The notes beneath the pieces are model-generated. The model had not been told where the DNA came from. It did no database searches and saw nothing but the letters and a program-made list of their open reading frames with translations. Below are positions 17,663 to 26,592 of a DNA stretch of 64,000 nucleotides, one piece after another. The position numbers were made by a program, and so were the translations under genes. Each line of letters starts with the position of its first letter. The first letter of the stretch is position 1. The stretch spans positions 372,001-436,000 of the forward strand of contig CAVWRK010000013.1 of assembly GCA_963757395.1 (NCBI GenBank), written 5' to 3'. This DNA is from DATAOG01 sp963757395 (GTDB taxonomy: Bacteria; Pseudomonadota; Alphaproteobacteria; Geminicoccales; Geminicoccaceae).

Positions 17663-18049
17663 ATGGTCAAGCACCACAATCCACCGACCGTAGCACCACC
17701 GTTCTCGCGCTACAGCCATGGCGTCGAGGTGCCCGCGGGCGCACGCTGGTTGCACATCTCGGGCCAGATCGGGGTCAAGCCGGACGGCACCCTCGCGGAC
17801 GGCGCCGAGGCCCAGATGGAGCAGGCCTGGCGCAACATCTTCGCAATCCTCGAGGCGGCCGGCATGACCAGGCACGACCTGGTCAAGACCACCGTCTTCC
17901 TGACCGTGCACGCCGACACCGCGCTCGCGCGCGGCGTGCGCGATCGCATGCTCGCGGGCGCGACGCCGGCGAGCACCCTGATCTTCGTGGCCGGCCTCGC
18001 GCGCCCCGATTTTCTGATCGAGATCGAGGCGATCGCCGCGGCTGACTGA
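17663..18049 (+). CDS. Rid family protein lacking the catalytic arginine
   Basis: A 128-residue YjgF/YER057c/UK114 (Rid) family protein with HISGQIGVKPDGTL, the QMEQAWRNIFAILEAAG helix and DLVKTTVFLTV. In RidA proper an Arg in a PARS/PART motif near residue 105 binds the imine substrate's carboxylate; here the segment reads TPASTLIFVAG, with Ser104 in that place. Loss of this Arg marks Rid subgroups without 2-aminoacrylate deaminase activity. The start at 17663 is preceded by GGGAG; a longer in-frame Met exists at 17633. The next gene begins 117 bases on, past an inverted repeat (CGCGACC / GGTCGCG near 18085-18110) that could end transcription. Confidence 0.82.
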   Translation: MVKHHNPPTVAPPFSRYSHGVEVPAGARWLHISGQIGVKPDGTLADGAEAQMEQAWRNIFAILEAAGMTRHDLVKTTVFLTVHADTALARGVRDRMLAGATPASTLIFVAGLARPDFLIEIEAIAAAD

Positions 18050-18166
18050 GCGGCGGCGTCAACCGCAGCGCGGACCGAATTCGCGACCGGCCACGCGCGA
18101 AGGTCGCGACTCCTATCCCGAACTAATCCGCCAGCACTTCGGTGGATCAATTTGGGGTTTGGAGCA

Positions 18167-19003
18167 ATGATCGACGCAGACAAACTGGCGGCCGCGACCA
18201 GAGATATCGCGAATGGCCGCAAAGGCTCGGGCGCAGCCAGGAACGACGGCGCAACCGAGGCCGACCGCCAGGCCCTCTACACCTTCGTCAAGGAGCAGCT
18301 CGCCGGCCCGGACCTGCACAGCGAGGAGATCCAGTACGAGCTCGGCTGCTGGATGCACATGCTCGAGACGACGACCAAGCAGATCAAGGCGGCGAACCCT
18401 TCGGCGGTGATCGAACGGCTGGTGCGCGAAGCCGGCGCCGCCATCCCGGCGCTGCTGAGCGACAAGCCGGAACTGGTGTTTGCGCGCACGCTGCGGATGC
18501 GGGCCGACATCGATCTCCTGCGCCACAATGGCTGGCTGACACGGTTCTTGCTCTGGATGACCGGCGGCAGCCCCGTGCAGACGGTATGCGTCGGGGCGCT
18601 GGCAGCGACGCTCTTCGGCCTCATGGCGACCTTGTTGTGGCTCCAGAACATCCCGATCTTGAAGTCAATCGTGCCATTCGATGCCCAGCTCGTCGTCGCC
18701 GCCGCGTTTCTAGGCGGACTGGTGAGCATCATGACCCGCCTGCAAAGCTTCGCACGCCTGACCGACTTCGAGCACGTCTTCCAGTTCGTGAACGCGTTCG
18801 CCCGGCCATTTCTCGGAGCCGCGTTCGGCGTCTTCGCGTTCGCGGCCCTGAAGAGCGGCTTCATCCCGCTCGACAAGGAGTTCGTGACCAGTCTGTCGCC
18901 CTACAGCGCCTGGGCGATCGGCTTCGCCGCCGGCTTCAGCGAGAGGATCGGGCCAGCCCTGATCTCACGCGCCGAAGGACTTCTTTCGTCGTCGAAGAAA
19001 TGA
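18167..19003 (+). CDS. Unrecognised membrane protein
   Basis: A 278-residue protein I do not recognise. The first 125 residues are soluble and helical, with an acidic/polar stretch (EEIQYELGCWMHMLETTTKQIKAA cut into two helices). Four hydrophobic segments follow at roughly 145-165, 175-195, 215-235 and 245-265. The C-terminus is SSSKK. No catalytic motif is visible. An in-frame TTG at 18152 would add five residues; ATG at 18167 is preferred although its GGAG is very close. The gene converges on the RraA-like gene. It is open throughout with normal codon use, so it is real, but no function is proposed. Confidence 0.65.
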   Translation: MIDADKLAAATRDIANGRKGSGAARNDGATEADRQALYTFVKEQLAGPDLHSEEIQYELGCWMHMLETTTKQIKAANPSAVIERLVREAGAAIPALLSDKPELVFARTLRMRADIDLLRHNGWLTRFLLWMTGGSPVQTVCVGALAATLFGLMATLLWLQNIPILKSIVPFDAQLVVAAAFLGGLVSIMTRLQSFARLTDFEHVFQFVNAFARPFLGAAFGVFAFAALKSGFIPLDKEFVTSLSPYSAWAIGFAAGFSERIGPALISRAEGLLSSSKK

Positions 19004-19059
19004 CGAGATGGCGGAACGCACCGTGAGCCCTGGCACCGCCGATGCGGGCGCCCGCGCCC

Positions 19060-19705
19060 TCAGAACTTGCCGTACTTCAGATAGGCCTGCTGTGGGTCGA
19101 CGCCCGCGAGGATTGCCTTGCGCACCAGGTTCTCGGTGGTGATCGCGGTCTCGGCGGCGGTGACAATCGCCTCGGCCTGCGCCTTGGGCAGGATCACCAT
19201 GCCGTCGCGATCGCCGAGCACCAGATCGCCCGGGTGGATCGTGACCGCGCCGATCCGGATCGGCGTATCGAACTGGTCGGGCAGCCAGTAGCCGACGATG
19301 TCGCGGGGCGTGAAGTAGCGGCACCAGACCGGAAAGCCCTGCTTCAGGATGAAGTCGACGTCACGACAGCCGCCGTCGGCGACGTAACCGCGCACGCCCT
19401 TGAGCTTGAGCGTCTCGGCCGACAGCTCGCCCATGTGGGCGACGATCGAAATCGTTCGGCTGGCAGATCAGGACGGTCTCGGCCCTGGCCTTGGACAAAA
19501 GGCCGGTCCACCCCAGCAGGGTCGCGTGCGGGTCGGCCGCGGTGTCGACCTTGCCGCTCACGGTCGCGACCACGCCCGCCAGCACCTGATCCGGAACCAG
19601 CGGCCGGATCGTGGGCGGCAGGGTGAAGTCGCGGAGCCCGATCGCCCGCATCACGTCGTGGACCACGCCCGTATAGGTCTTGGCCAGCCGCGCGACCAGA
19701 TCCAT
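19060..19705 (-). CDS. RraA-like / HMG aldolase family protein (frameshifted)
   Basis: Two frames join into about 214 residues. The N-terminal part (MDLVARLAKTYTGVVHDVMRAIG, then GLRDFTLPPTIRPL) and the C-terminal part (GVRGYVADGGCRDVDFI, FTPRDIVGYW, VHPGDLVLGDRDGMVILP-like) match the RraA fold, which includes 4-hydroxy-4-methyl-2-oxoglutarate/4-carboxy-4-hydroxy-2-oxoadipate aldolases and the RNase E inhibitor RraA. GDGGxRD-type residues and the DGMV metal-site loop are kept. The break is an extra A in an AAA run at 19449-19451 that turns NDSIVAHMGEL into NDFDRRPHG. The ATG at 19705 has GGGAGGG upstream. Aldolase is more likely than RNase regulation given the VADGGCRD setting. Confidence 0.8.
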
Positions 19706-19947
19706 CCCCTGCCCTCCCTGCTCCAAAGCCTGCCCCGCGGTTGTAACCCGGCCCGGTCGACGGCGGAAAGAGCCGGCGTGCTTCAGAGCTGGGGCGTCAT
19801 CACGCTGCGAACAGCCCGATCACAAGCAGACCTCGTGGCGCCCTGGAACCGCGCGCCTGCGGCAACGCGCCGTCCGGGGCCATCGCAGTAGGTCTTCGCT
19901 GCGCGAAAACGTTCTGAGATGCCCCGGACACCGCGGCAGCGAGCCTG

Positions 19948-21048
19948 TCACTTGCTGGCGATGGTTGCCCCCGTCAGCGTGGATGTGCAGTTCCCAGGCT
20001 GAAGGTTACAGGCAGCGCGGAAGAGATTGACAAAGCTCGTCCGTATCTTCGAGCTCGCCGCGTAGCCAGTCGCCGGGTTGCCGAAGCTGACGACCCCGAT
20101 CACCTGGTTGCTGGGAAAGGCTTGGCCGGAACCGTTCTCGCCGAAATTCATGATCAAGGGGCCGCCGCTGCTGCCGAACGTCTGATTGGTTCCCCAACGG
20201 AAGTGGTTGCCGAGGACACGCGCCACTTGAGCACTGGTCTCCTGCGGACGCTGTCCCTGGTCGAGATTGCCCGGATAGCCGAGCTGGTGAAAGTGTTCTT
20301 CGAACGCCCCCGCCTTCCAGCCCAGCCAGCCGGTAAGCTGGCCGATCGGCTTTGTCTGATCGACCAGAATGAGAATGCCGAAGTCGCCCGGGTTTGGCAG
20401 GTTGCCGGTGACCCACTGATTGGTCGTCAGGGCCTGGGATGCGGCCCAGGCGCCGAGCGGCGACGGCCCGTCGTAGTATTGCGGATAGAACACCCAGTTC
20501 GTGTACCATTCGTCGCGCTCGTTGTCGTAGACGCAGTGCCCGGCGGTCAGAACCAGCCGCAGCTGGATCACCGCACCTGTACAAGCATGAAAATTGCCGC
20601 CGCTGTCCTGGAAGGTGATCTTGCCGATCGTGGTGTAGGGAGGGGAGAGAAGCTCCTCCTCCGGGAAAACGCGGCTGGTCGTGAAAAGCCAGCCGTTGGC
20701 GGCCGCCGACGCCAGCGGTCCCAGACCAAGCTCGCTCGCGGGCTGAGCTTGATCCTGACTATTGATCCGGTCGTCAAGCTCGGGCGTGGACGGATTGACG
20801 TCGGGCTCCGGAGGCTGAGCCGGGCTGCTGAGGCCGGCCCGTCGCGCATGCGGCTCGACCGTCGGCAGGGCCTCGGGAGCCAAGCCATCGTCCACCTGCG
20901 GCAGCGGCAGCGGGTCGACGGTGCTGGGGTCAGGAGCCAGGCTGAGCGTCCTCGCAGGGTTCGCCTTCGGACTGGCAACCTGGGCCTGAACGGCGCCAGA
21001 CACCAAGATAATGAGACTGATCGTGGTAAGGAGTGCGCTGGGTTTCAT
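19948..21048 (-). CDS. Secreted trypsin-like serine endopeptidase
   Basis: A 366-residue exported protease. The signal peptide MKPSALLTTISLIILVSGAV ends at QAQ; a Pro-rich pro-region of about 110 residues follows. The chymotrypsin-fold domain carries the triad in order: His in VLTAGHCVYD, Asp in PNPGDFGILILVD and Ser in TFGSSGGPLIM. Two Cys (ACTGAV and AGHC) can form the usual disulfide around the histidine loop, and two more lie at the C-terminus. It resembles V8/glutamyl endopeptidase-like secreted enzymes. GGAG precedes the ATG at 21048; an earlier in-frame Met lacks a signal-like context. A small secreted Gly-rich protein is encoded just upstream on the same strand. Confidence 0.87.
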   Translation of the reverse strand: MKPSALLTTISLIILVSGAVQAQVASPKANPARTLSLAPDPSTVDPLPLPQVDDGLAPEALPTVEPHARRAGLSSPAQPPEPDVNPSTPELDDRINSQDQAQPASELGLGPLASAAANGWLFTTSRVFPEEELLSPPYTTIGKITFQDSGGNFHACTGAVIQLRLVLTAGHCVYDNERDEWYTNWVFYPQYYDGPSPLGAWAASQALTTNQWVTGNLPNPGDFGILILVDQTKPIGQLTGWLGWKAGAFEEHFHQLGYPGNLDQGQRPQETSAQVARVLGNHFRWGTNQTFGSSGGPLIMNFGENGSGQAFPSNQVIGVVSFGNPATGYAASSKIRTSFVNLFRAACNLQPGNCTSTLTGATIASK

Positions 21049-21212
21049 CGTCGTTTCTCCGTCAATATGCACGGTTCGTCTTGGTACGCTCCGCGCGTGC
21101 AAAAGATGTGCGTGGGTTCACAGGTGACAGACTTTCTTGTTGTGCGCGCGTCCGGCGGGCTGCCGGCGCGGGCGATGGCGGTCTCGGAGCCGTTGCCAAC
21201 CGCCGGCAAGGC

Positions 21213-21431
21213 CTAGTTCTGGCCAGACGCGGCACTTGGCTTAGACCCGTACGACGTCACACCACCGCCCTGCCGCCCTCCCGACGAGTGGTGCCCACCC
21301 GAGGGGCTCGACTTGCCGCCGGCTGTGCTCGTACCGCTGTGGCCAAAGTCACTGCCCGTCACTCTCCCGCCGGCGTGGGCCGCCGAGGCCGTGAACAGCC
21401 CGATCACCAGGGCTAAGATCAGACGCTTCAT
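21213..21431 (-). CDS. Small secreted Gly/Ser/His-rich protein
   Basis: A 72-residue protein with a clean signal peptide (MKRLILALVIGLFTASAAHA) and GGAGGA before the ATG. The mature part is only about 52 residues and almost wholly Gly, Ser, His, Thr and Lys (GSDFGHSGTSTAGGKSS, then GGHHSSGGRQGGG), so it is probably unstructured. No Cys is present. It could bind metal or coat the surface; nothing in the sequence decides. It is encoded 165 bases upstream of the secreted protease, in the same direction. Confidence 0.6.
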   Translation of the reverse strand: MKRLILALVIGLFTASAAHAGGRVTGSDFGHSGTSTAGGKSSPSGGHHSSGGRQGGGVTSYGSKPSAASGQN

Positions 21432-21510
21432 GGGAATGTCCTCCGGGTTCGCGTTGCGATCGATGGCGAACCTGGCCGATACGGCCCTCGGCGACATCGG
21501 GAGCGATGCC

Positions 21511-24133
21511 CTATGTTGCGCCGTCCGCTTCCCCAGATTGGGCGAGCAGGGCGCGCACGATCTCGTGTCGCGCGGCCTGCCTGCGGGTCGAGACGCCGAG
21601 CTTGGCGAGCACGGCGCTGACGTGATGATCGACCGTCTTGGGCGAGATGCGCAGCTGCGCCGCGATCTCCTTATTCGCCAGGTCGCCGGCCAGCAGGCGC
21701 AGGATGTCGACCTGCCGCGCGGTCAGGCCGAGCGGGTTGCCTCGGGTCTGGATGCGCGGTCCGCGCGGGATGCCGCGAAGACCGCCGGCGCGCAGATCGC
21801 GCCGCACGATCGCGGCGGCCGGGGCGGCGCCGAGCTTGGCCAGGATGTCGAGCGCCTGCAGCTGCGCCGGCCGGTCGCCCTCCGCGAGCGCGAGGGCCTG
21901 CTCGTAGGGGCAGCCGAGTTTCTGCCAGGCCGCAGCAGCGGCCTGCCAGTCGCCGCTGATCTCGAGCCGGTAGGGCGGCGCCGCGCCCTCGGGCGGCCGA
22001 TCGAGCGCGCCGGCGCGCCACAGCCATAGGCCGAGCTCGCCGAGCCGCCACGGCGCGGGATGGCGCAGCGCGAGCTCGTAGGCCGCCTCGACCTCGGCGC
22101 GGATCTGCTCCCGGTCACCCTTGAGCCAGGCCGCCTCGGCGCGGGCGGCCGCCATCGGCCCGATCTGCATGATGTCGCCGGTCACCAGCGCGAGCTTGCG
22201 CGCTTCGTCGAGCAACGGCTCGGCGCCGGGATCGCCCCGCCGCATGCGCACACAGCCCAAGGACGATGACGGCCACGAGCCGCGTGGCACCCGCCGGCGC
22301 TGCCGCCAGCACGGCGCTCGCGTCATCCTCGGACCTTCTGCCAGAGGCCTTGCTCCAGATGCGCGCGGGCGCGATCGGCCAGCATGAACAGCGTCGTAGG
22401 AATCGAGGTCGCGCTCCCGGGTGTAGGCGAGGCCGTCGACGAACCATTGCTCGGCGCGAGCGTAGTCGCGATCGATACTGCACCAGACCGGCCAGATTAG
22501 TGTAGGCTCGCGCCGCATGCTCGTGCAGCCCGTGGCTCAGCGCGAGCTCCAGGCTGCGCTCCAGCTTGGCATGACCCGCCTGGTTGCCCATCAAGAGCTC
22601 GGCCGTGCCAATATTGTTCAAGGCGTGGACCTGGATCTCGGCCAGACCGAGCGGCTCCGCCAGCTGCAGGGCGCGCTCGCCCCACTGCACGGCCTCCGGA
22701 CAGTCCTCCGACAGCATGTAAAGCTGCGCCATGTTGCTGTAGGCCATGGCCAGCTCGCGGCCCGGCGGCAGTTGCTCGAGCATCTGCACGGCCTGCGGTC
22801 GCGAGCGTCCGCGCCTCCTCGCCACGACCGCGAAACCAGGCAAGCCGCGAGAGCCAGCGCAGGTTGTCGCCGGCCTTGACGCAGGTTGCCCTGTTGCTGC
22901 CGCAGACCGAGCGCCGTCCGGCGCGCCGCGATCGCATCGTCCATCCGATCGATCAGGCCACACTCGTAGGCGTAACCTTCCGAGAGCGTCGCCCGCCCTT
23001 CGGTGTCGTCGGCCGCCGTGTGCTCGAGGGCCGTCCGGTAGTGCGCGGCGGCCTCACGATGCGCGCCCAGCGCCGACGCTTCCCGGGCCGCCTCCGGCGC
23101 GTAACGGCGCACCGCCGCGTCGTCGCCGGCGCCGGTCGCGTGATGGACCAGACGGGCGGTGGCCACGGACCCGTCGCCGCGATCGAGCAGGCGGCGGAGC
23201 ACGGTCTGGTGCAGCGAGCGCAGGCGACGTGGGCGACAGTGCGCTCTCCACCGCCTGACGCGCCAGCTCATGGCGGAAGGCCAGCAGGTCGCCCTGCTGG
23301 GTGATCAGCGCGCTCGAGACGCACTCGTCGATGAAGGCTGGCGGAGGACGCGGTCGGCTCGTCCAGCAGCCAGCGCTCGACCGGGTCGGCGCCACCGAGC
23401 AGAGGTCGAGAACGGCGCGCGCTGCCGGCGACAGCCGCATGGCGCGCGCGAGGGTGGCCTCGCGGACCGTCGCCGGAACGCTGCCGGATGGGCTCGCGAG
23501 CAGCTCGGTGACATAGAAGGGATTGCCGCCGGTCTGGGCGTGGACGCCCGCGGCCGACCGGCCGGCGTGCCGGGCGAGACGGGCGACGGCCGCTTCGGTC
23601 AGCGGTGCAACCGGTACGCGTCGAATCGCATCGGCCGGCAGGTTGCCGAGCACGGACCACAGGGCGTGGCTGCCGTCGAGCTCGTCGTCGCGATAGGTCA
23701 GGATGACCAGGGTCGGCGCGGCGCGGATCCTCCGGCCGAGATATTTGAGCAGGTCCAGGGTCGCGGCATCGGCCCAGTGTACGTCCTCGAAGACCAGCAC
23801 CGTCGGCTGGTCGCCGACCTGCAGCTCGCGAACCATGGCGCTGAAGATCGCGAGCCGGGCACCTGCCGTCTGCATGAGCTGGAGCAGCGCGCCATTGGCC
23901 TGAAGCGCGACGTCATGCAGCGGCGCCAGCGGCTGAGGCGTAAAGAGCGCGTCGCACCGGCCGAGCAGCAGACGCACCTCGGCCCGATGCGCGGCCACGA
24001 AAGTTTCGACCAGCGCGGTCTTGCCGATCCCGGCCTCGCCGCACACCAGGGCGATCCGGCCAACACCCATGCTTGCCTCGCGCAAGGATTCGCCGAGGCT
24101 TTGGAGGGGCGTGTCGCGCTCGAGCAGCTCCAT
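21511..24133 (-). CDS. Large LuxR-type regulator with N-terminal AAA ATPase (multiply frameshifted)
   Basis: Joined frames give a protein of about 875 residues. It starts with an AAA-type ATPase: Walker A CGEAGIGKTALVE, Walker B VLVFEDVHWADAATL, and the GGNPFYVTELL sensor region of the MalT/STAND-like class. A long TPR-like helical middle follows (YSNMAQLYMLSEDCPEAVQWGERALQL, HALNNIGTAELLMG). A C-terminal LuxR HTH ends it (LTARQVDILRLLAGDLANKEIAAQLRISPKTVDHHVSAVLAKLGV, written here in pieces of one segment). At least eight indels between about 23400 and 22260 are needed to keep it in frame. Each switch restores family-like sequence, so error is likelier than decay, but a pseudogene cannot be excluded. 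The ligand and targets are unknown. Confidence 0.75.
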
Positions 24134-24203
24134 CGCACCGGGCTCGTCTGCCGCCCGGGGAGCTTAGCACTCCCGATACCGAAGGGTAATGGAGTGCTTG
24201 CGC

Positions 24204-24971
24204 TCAGGCCGCGAGCGCCACCCGCCGGATCGCCCGCAGATAGGCCTCGACCGCCGCCGGAAAACCGAGGCGGAGCGCATCGGCGGTGATCGCGTGGCCG
24301 ATGCTGACCTCGGCGAGCTGCGGGACCGCCTTACAGAACGCCGGCAGGTTGTCGAGGTTGAGGTCGTGGCCGGCGTTGACGCCGAGGCCCGCTTCGGCCG
24401 CCGCCGCCGCCGCCGCCGCGTAGCGCCGGAGCAGCGGCTGCGCCGCGCCGCACGCGAACGCGTGCGCGTAGGGGCCGGTGTAGAGCTCGACGCGGTCGGC
24501 GCCGACCGTCGCGGCCGGGGCGATCGCGCCCGGGTCGGCGTCCATGAACAGGCTGATCCGGGACCCCGAAGCCTTGAGCTCGGCAATCACGGCACGCAGC
24601 TCGCGGAAGCTCGCGCCGACGTCCCAGCCGTGATCGGAGGTGTGCTGGTCGGGCGCATCCGGGACCAGCGTCACCTGGTCGGGCCGGACCTCCCGGACCA
24701 GCGCGACGAAGTCGGGGGTCGGGTTGCCCTCGATGTTGTACTCGATCCGACGGTCGAACTCGGTCGCGATCAGGGCGGCCAGCTCGCGCACGTCGGTGCG
24801 CCGGATATGCCGCTCGTCGGGGCGCGGGTGGACCGTGACGCCGTGGGCGCCGGCCGCGATCACCAGCCGCGCCGCCTCGAGCACGCTCGGATAGCCGACG
24901 TCGCGCTGATTGCGCAGCAGCGCCACCTTGTTGAGGTTGACGCTGAGCTTGGTCTCGATCGGCTCGGCCAT
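24204..24971 (-). CDS. pdxJ: Pyridoxine 5'-phosphate synthase
   Basis: A 255-residue PdxJ. The sequence follows the family from LSVNLNKVALLRNQR through GVTVHPRPDERHIR, the EYNIEGNP strand, QVTLVPDAPDQHTSDHGWD, VELYTGPYA, GVNAGHDLNLDNL and VSIGHAITADAL. The enzyme condenses 1-deoxyxylulose 5-phosphate with 3-amino-2-oxopropyl phosphate to make pyridoxine phosphate in the DXP-dependent vitamin B6 pathway. The usual acpS neighbour is absent. Instead a PLP-binding MocR-type regulator gene starts 110 bases away on the opposite strand, and an array of repeated half-sites lies between them, suggesting B6-responsive control. Confidence 0.95.
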   Translation of the reverse strand: MAEPIETKLSVNLNKVALLRNQRDVGYPSVLEAARLVIAAGAHGVTVHPRPDERHIRRTDVRELAALIATEFDRRIEYNIEGNPTPDFVALVREVRPDQVTLVPDAPDQHTSDHGWDVGASFRELRAVIAELKASGSRISLFMDADPGAIAPAATVGADRVELYTGPYAHAFACGAAQPLLRRYAAAAAAAAEAGLGVNAGHDLNLDNLPAFCKAVPQLAEVSIGHAITADALRLGFPAAVEAYLRAIRRVALAA

Positions 24972-25006
24972 GGGGTCGGATCCTCCTCGAGGCGGAAGGT
25001 AATAGC

Positions 25007-25055
25007 AAATGGCTTGGAAAAAAGAGCCATTTTGGATTATATGACGGTGCCATTT
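25007..25055. promoter_or_regulatory. Probable MocR operator between pdxJ and the regulator gene
   Basis: The divergent 110-base gap is AT-rich and holds AAATGGCT at 25007-25014, its perfect inverse AGCCATTT at 25025-25032, and a third copy of GCCATTT at 25049-25055. The second and third are direct repeats 23 bases apart, about two helical turns. MocR/PdxR regulators commonly bind such direct repeats combined with an inverted one. The site could control both genes; direction of control cannot be read from sequence. Confidence 0.5.
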
Positions 25056-25081
25056 ACGCCAGGTTACACCGCGAGGTCGTG

Positions 25082-26592
25082 ATGCCCAAACGTGCCGCCA
25101 GCGCCCTCGCGCCGGCGCTCCAGATCGACCGCAACGCCGGTGAGCCGCTGCATCGCCAGATCTATTTCGCGATCCGCCACGCGATCCTGAGCGGGGCGCT
25201 GCGGCCGGGCGTGCGGCTGCCCGCGACCCGCGGCCTCGCGCGCCAGCTCGCGGTCTCGCGCAACACCGTGATGGCGGCCTTCGAGCAACTGCACGCCGAG
25301 GGCTACGTCGACGGCCGGGTCGGCGCCGGCTCGTTCGTCTCGCACCGCCTGCCGGCGGTCGTGCCCGGCGCGCGCGCCCAGGCCGGGCAACGCTCGGAGC
25401 GCCGTTCCGAGCGGCCTGGCCCGTCGATCCGCGGCGCTCGCCTCGCCGGTCTCGACCGGGGTCGCTCGCGCGCGCGCGCCTTCTCGCCCGGCGTGCCCGA
25501 GCTCGAGCAGTTCCCGTTCGACGACTGGGCGCGCCTGCTCGCGCGCCGCTGGCGCCGGCCGCGGCGGGCCTTCCTGGTCGGCGGCGACCCGGCCGGCTAC
25601 CGGCCGCTCTGCCAGGCGATCGCCGACTATCTGGCGAGCGCCCGGGCGGTCGCCTGCCGGCCCGAGCAGGTGATCGTGATCTCGGGCACCCAGCAGGCGC
25701 TCGACCTCGCCGCCCGGGTGCTGATCGACCCGGGCGACCCGGTCTGGATCGAAGAGCCGGGCTACCCGCCGACCCGGGCCGTGCTGCTCGCGGCCGGCGC
25801 GCGGCCGGTGCCGGTGCCGGTCGATGACGAGGGTCTGAGCGTGGCCCAGGGCCGCAGCCTCGAGCCGGCGGCGCGGCTGATCTCGGTCTCGCCCTCGCAC
25901 CAGTTCCCGCTCGGGATCACGATGAGCCTGCAGCGCCGCCTCGAGCTCCTGGAGTGGGCGCGCGCGGCCGGCGGCTTCGTGCTCGAGGACGACTACGACA
26001 GCGAGTACCGCTACGCCGGACGGCCGCTCGCAGCCCTCCAGGGCCTCGATCGCGATGGCCGGGTGATCTACGTCGGGACCATGAGCAAGGTCATGTTTCC
26101 GGGCCTGCGGATCGGCTACATGGTGGTGCCCGAGCAGCTGATCGACGCTTTTCTGGCGGTCCGGGCGCTGGTCGATGCCCACCCCTCGTCGATCGCCCAG
26201 GCGGCCCTGGTCGATTTCATCGGCGAGGGTCATCTGGCGGCCCACATCCGCCGCATGCGCGCCCTCTACGCCGAGCGCCAGGCGATCCTGATCGCCGCCG
26301 TTCGCGACCGTCTGGGCGAGCGCCTGGCGGTCTCGCCGTCGGCGGCCGGCATGCATCTGGTCGGCCGCCTGACGGCCGGTCTCGACGATCGCGCGATCGC
26401 GCGCGCCGCCGGCGAGGCCGGGATCGAGGCGCCCGCGCTTTCGAGCTACTACCACGGCCCGGCGGCGGCGCTGCGGCCTGCTGCTCGGCTATGCCGGGGT
26501 CGCCCGAGCCCGCGGTCGCGCCCGCGGTCGCGCGGCTGGCCCAGGTGATCGAGCGGGCGGTCCGCGGCGTCCGCGGCGACCACCCAGTCTAG
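25082..26592 (+). CDS. MocR/PdxR-type regulator: GntR HTH fused to aminotransferase domain (3' frameshifts)
   Basis: About 500 residues. An N-terminal GntR winged HTH (PLHRQIYFAIRHAILSGALRPG, ATRGLARQLAVSRNTVMAAFEQL) is joined by a basic linker to a fold-type I aminotransferase domain with VISGTQQALDLAARVL, EEPGYPP, SPSHQFPLG, EDDYDSEYRY and the PLP-lysine segment YVGTMSKVMFPGLRIGY. Two indels at about 26475 and 26505 hide the last 40 residues: GLLLGYAGV appears in one frame and EPAVAPAVARLAQVIERAV in another, ending at TAG 26592. PdxR-type proteins sense PLP and control B6 genes; the divergent pdxJ supports this. GTG at 25079 is an alternative start. Confidence 0.87.
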
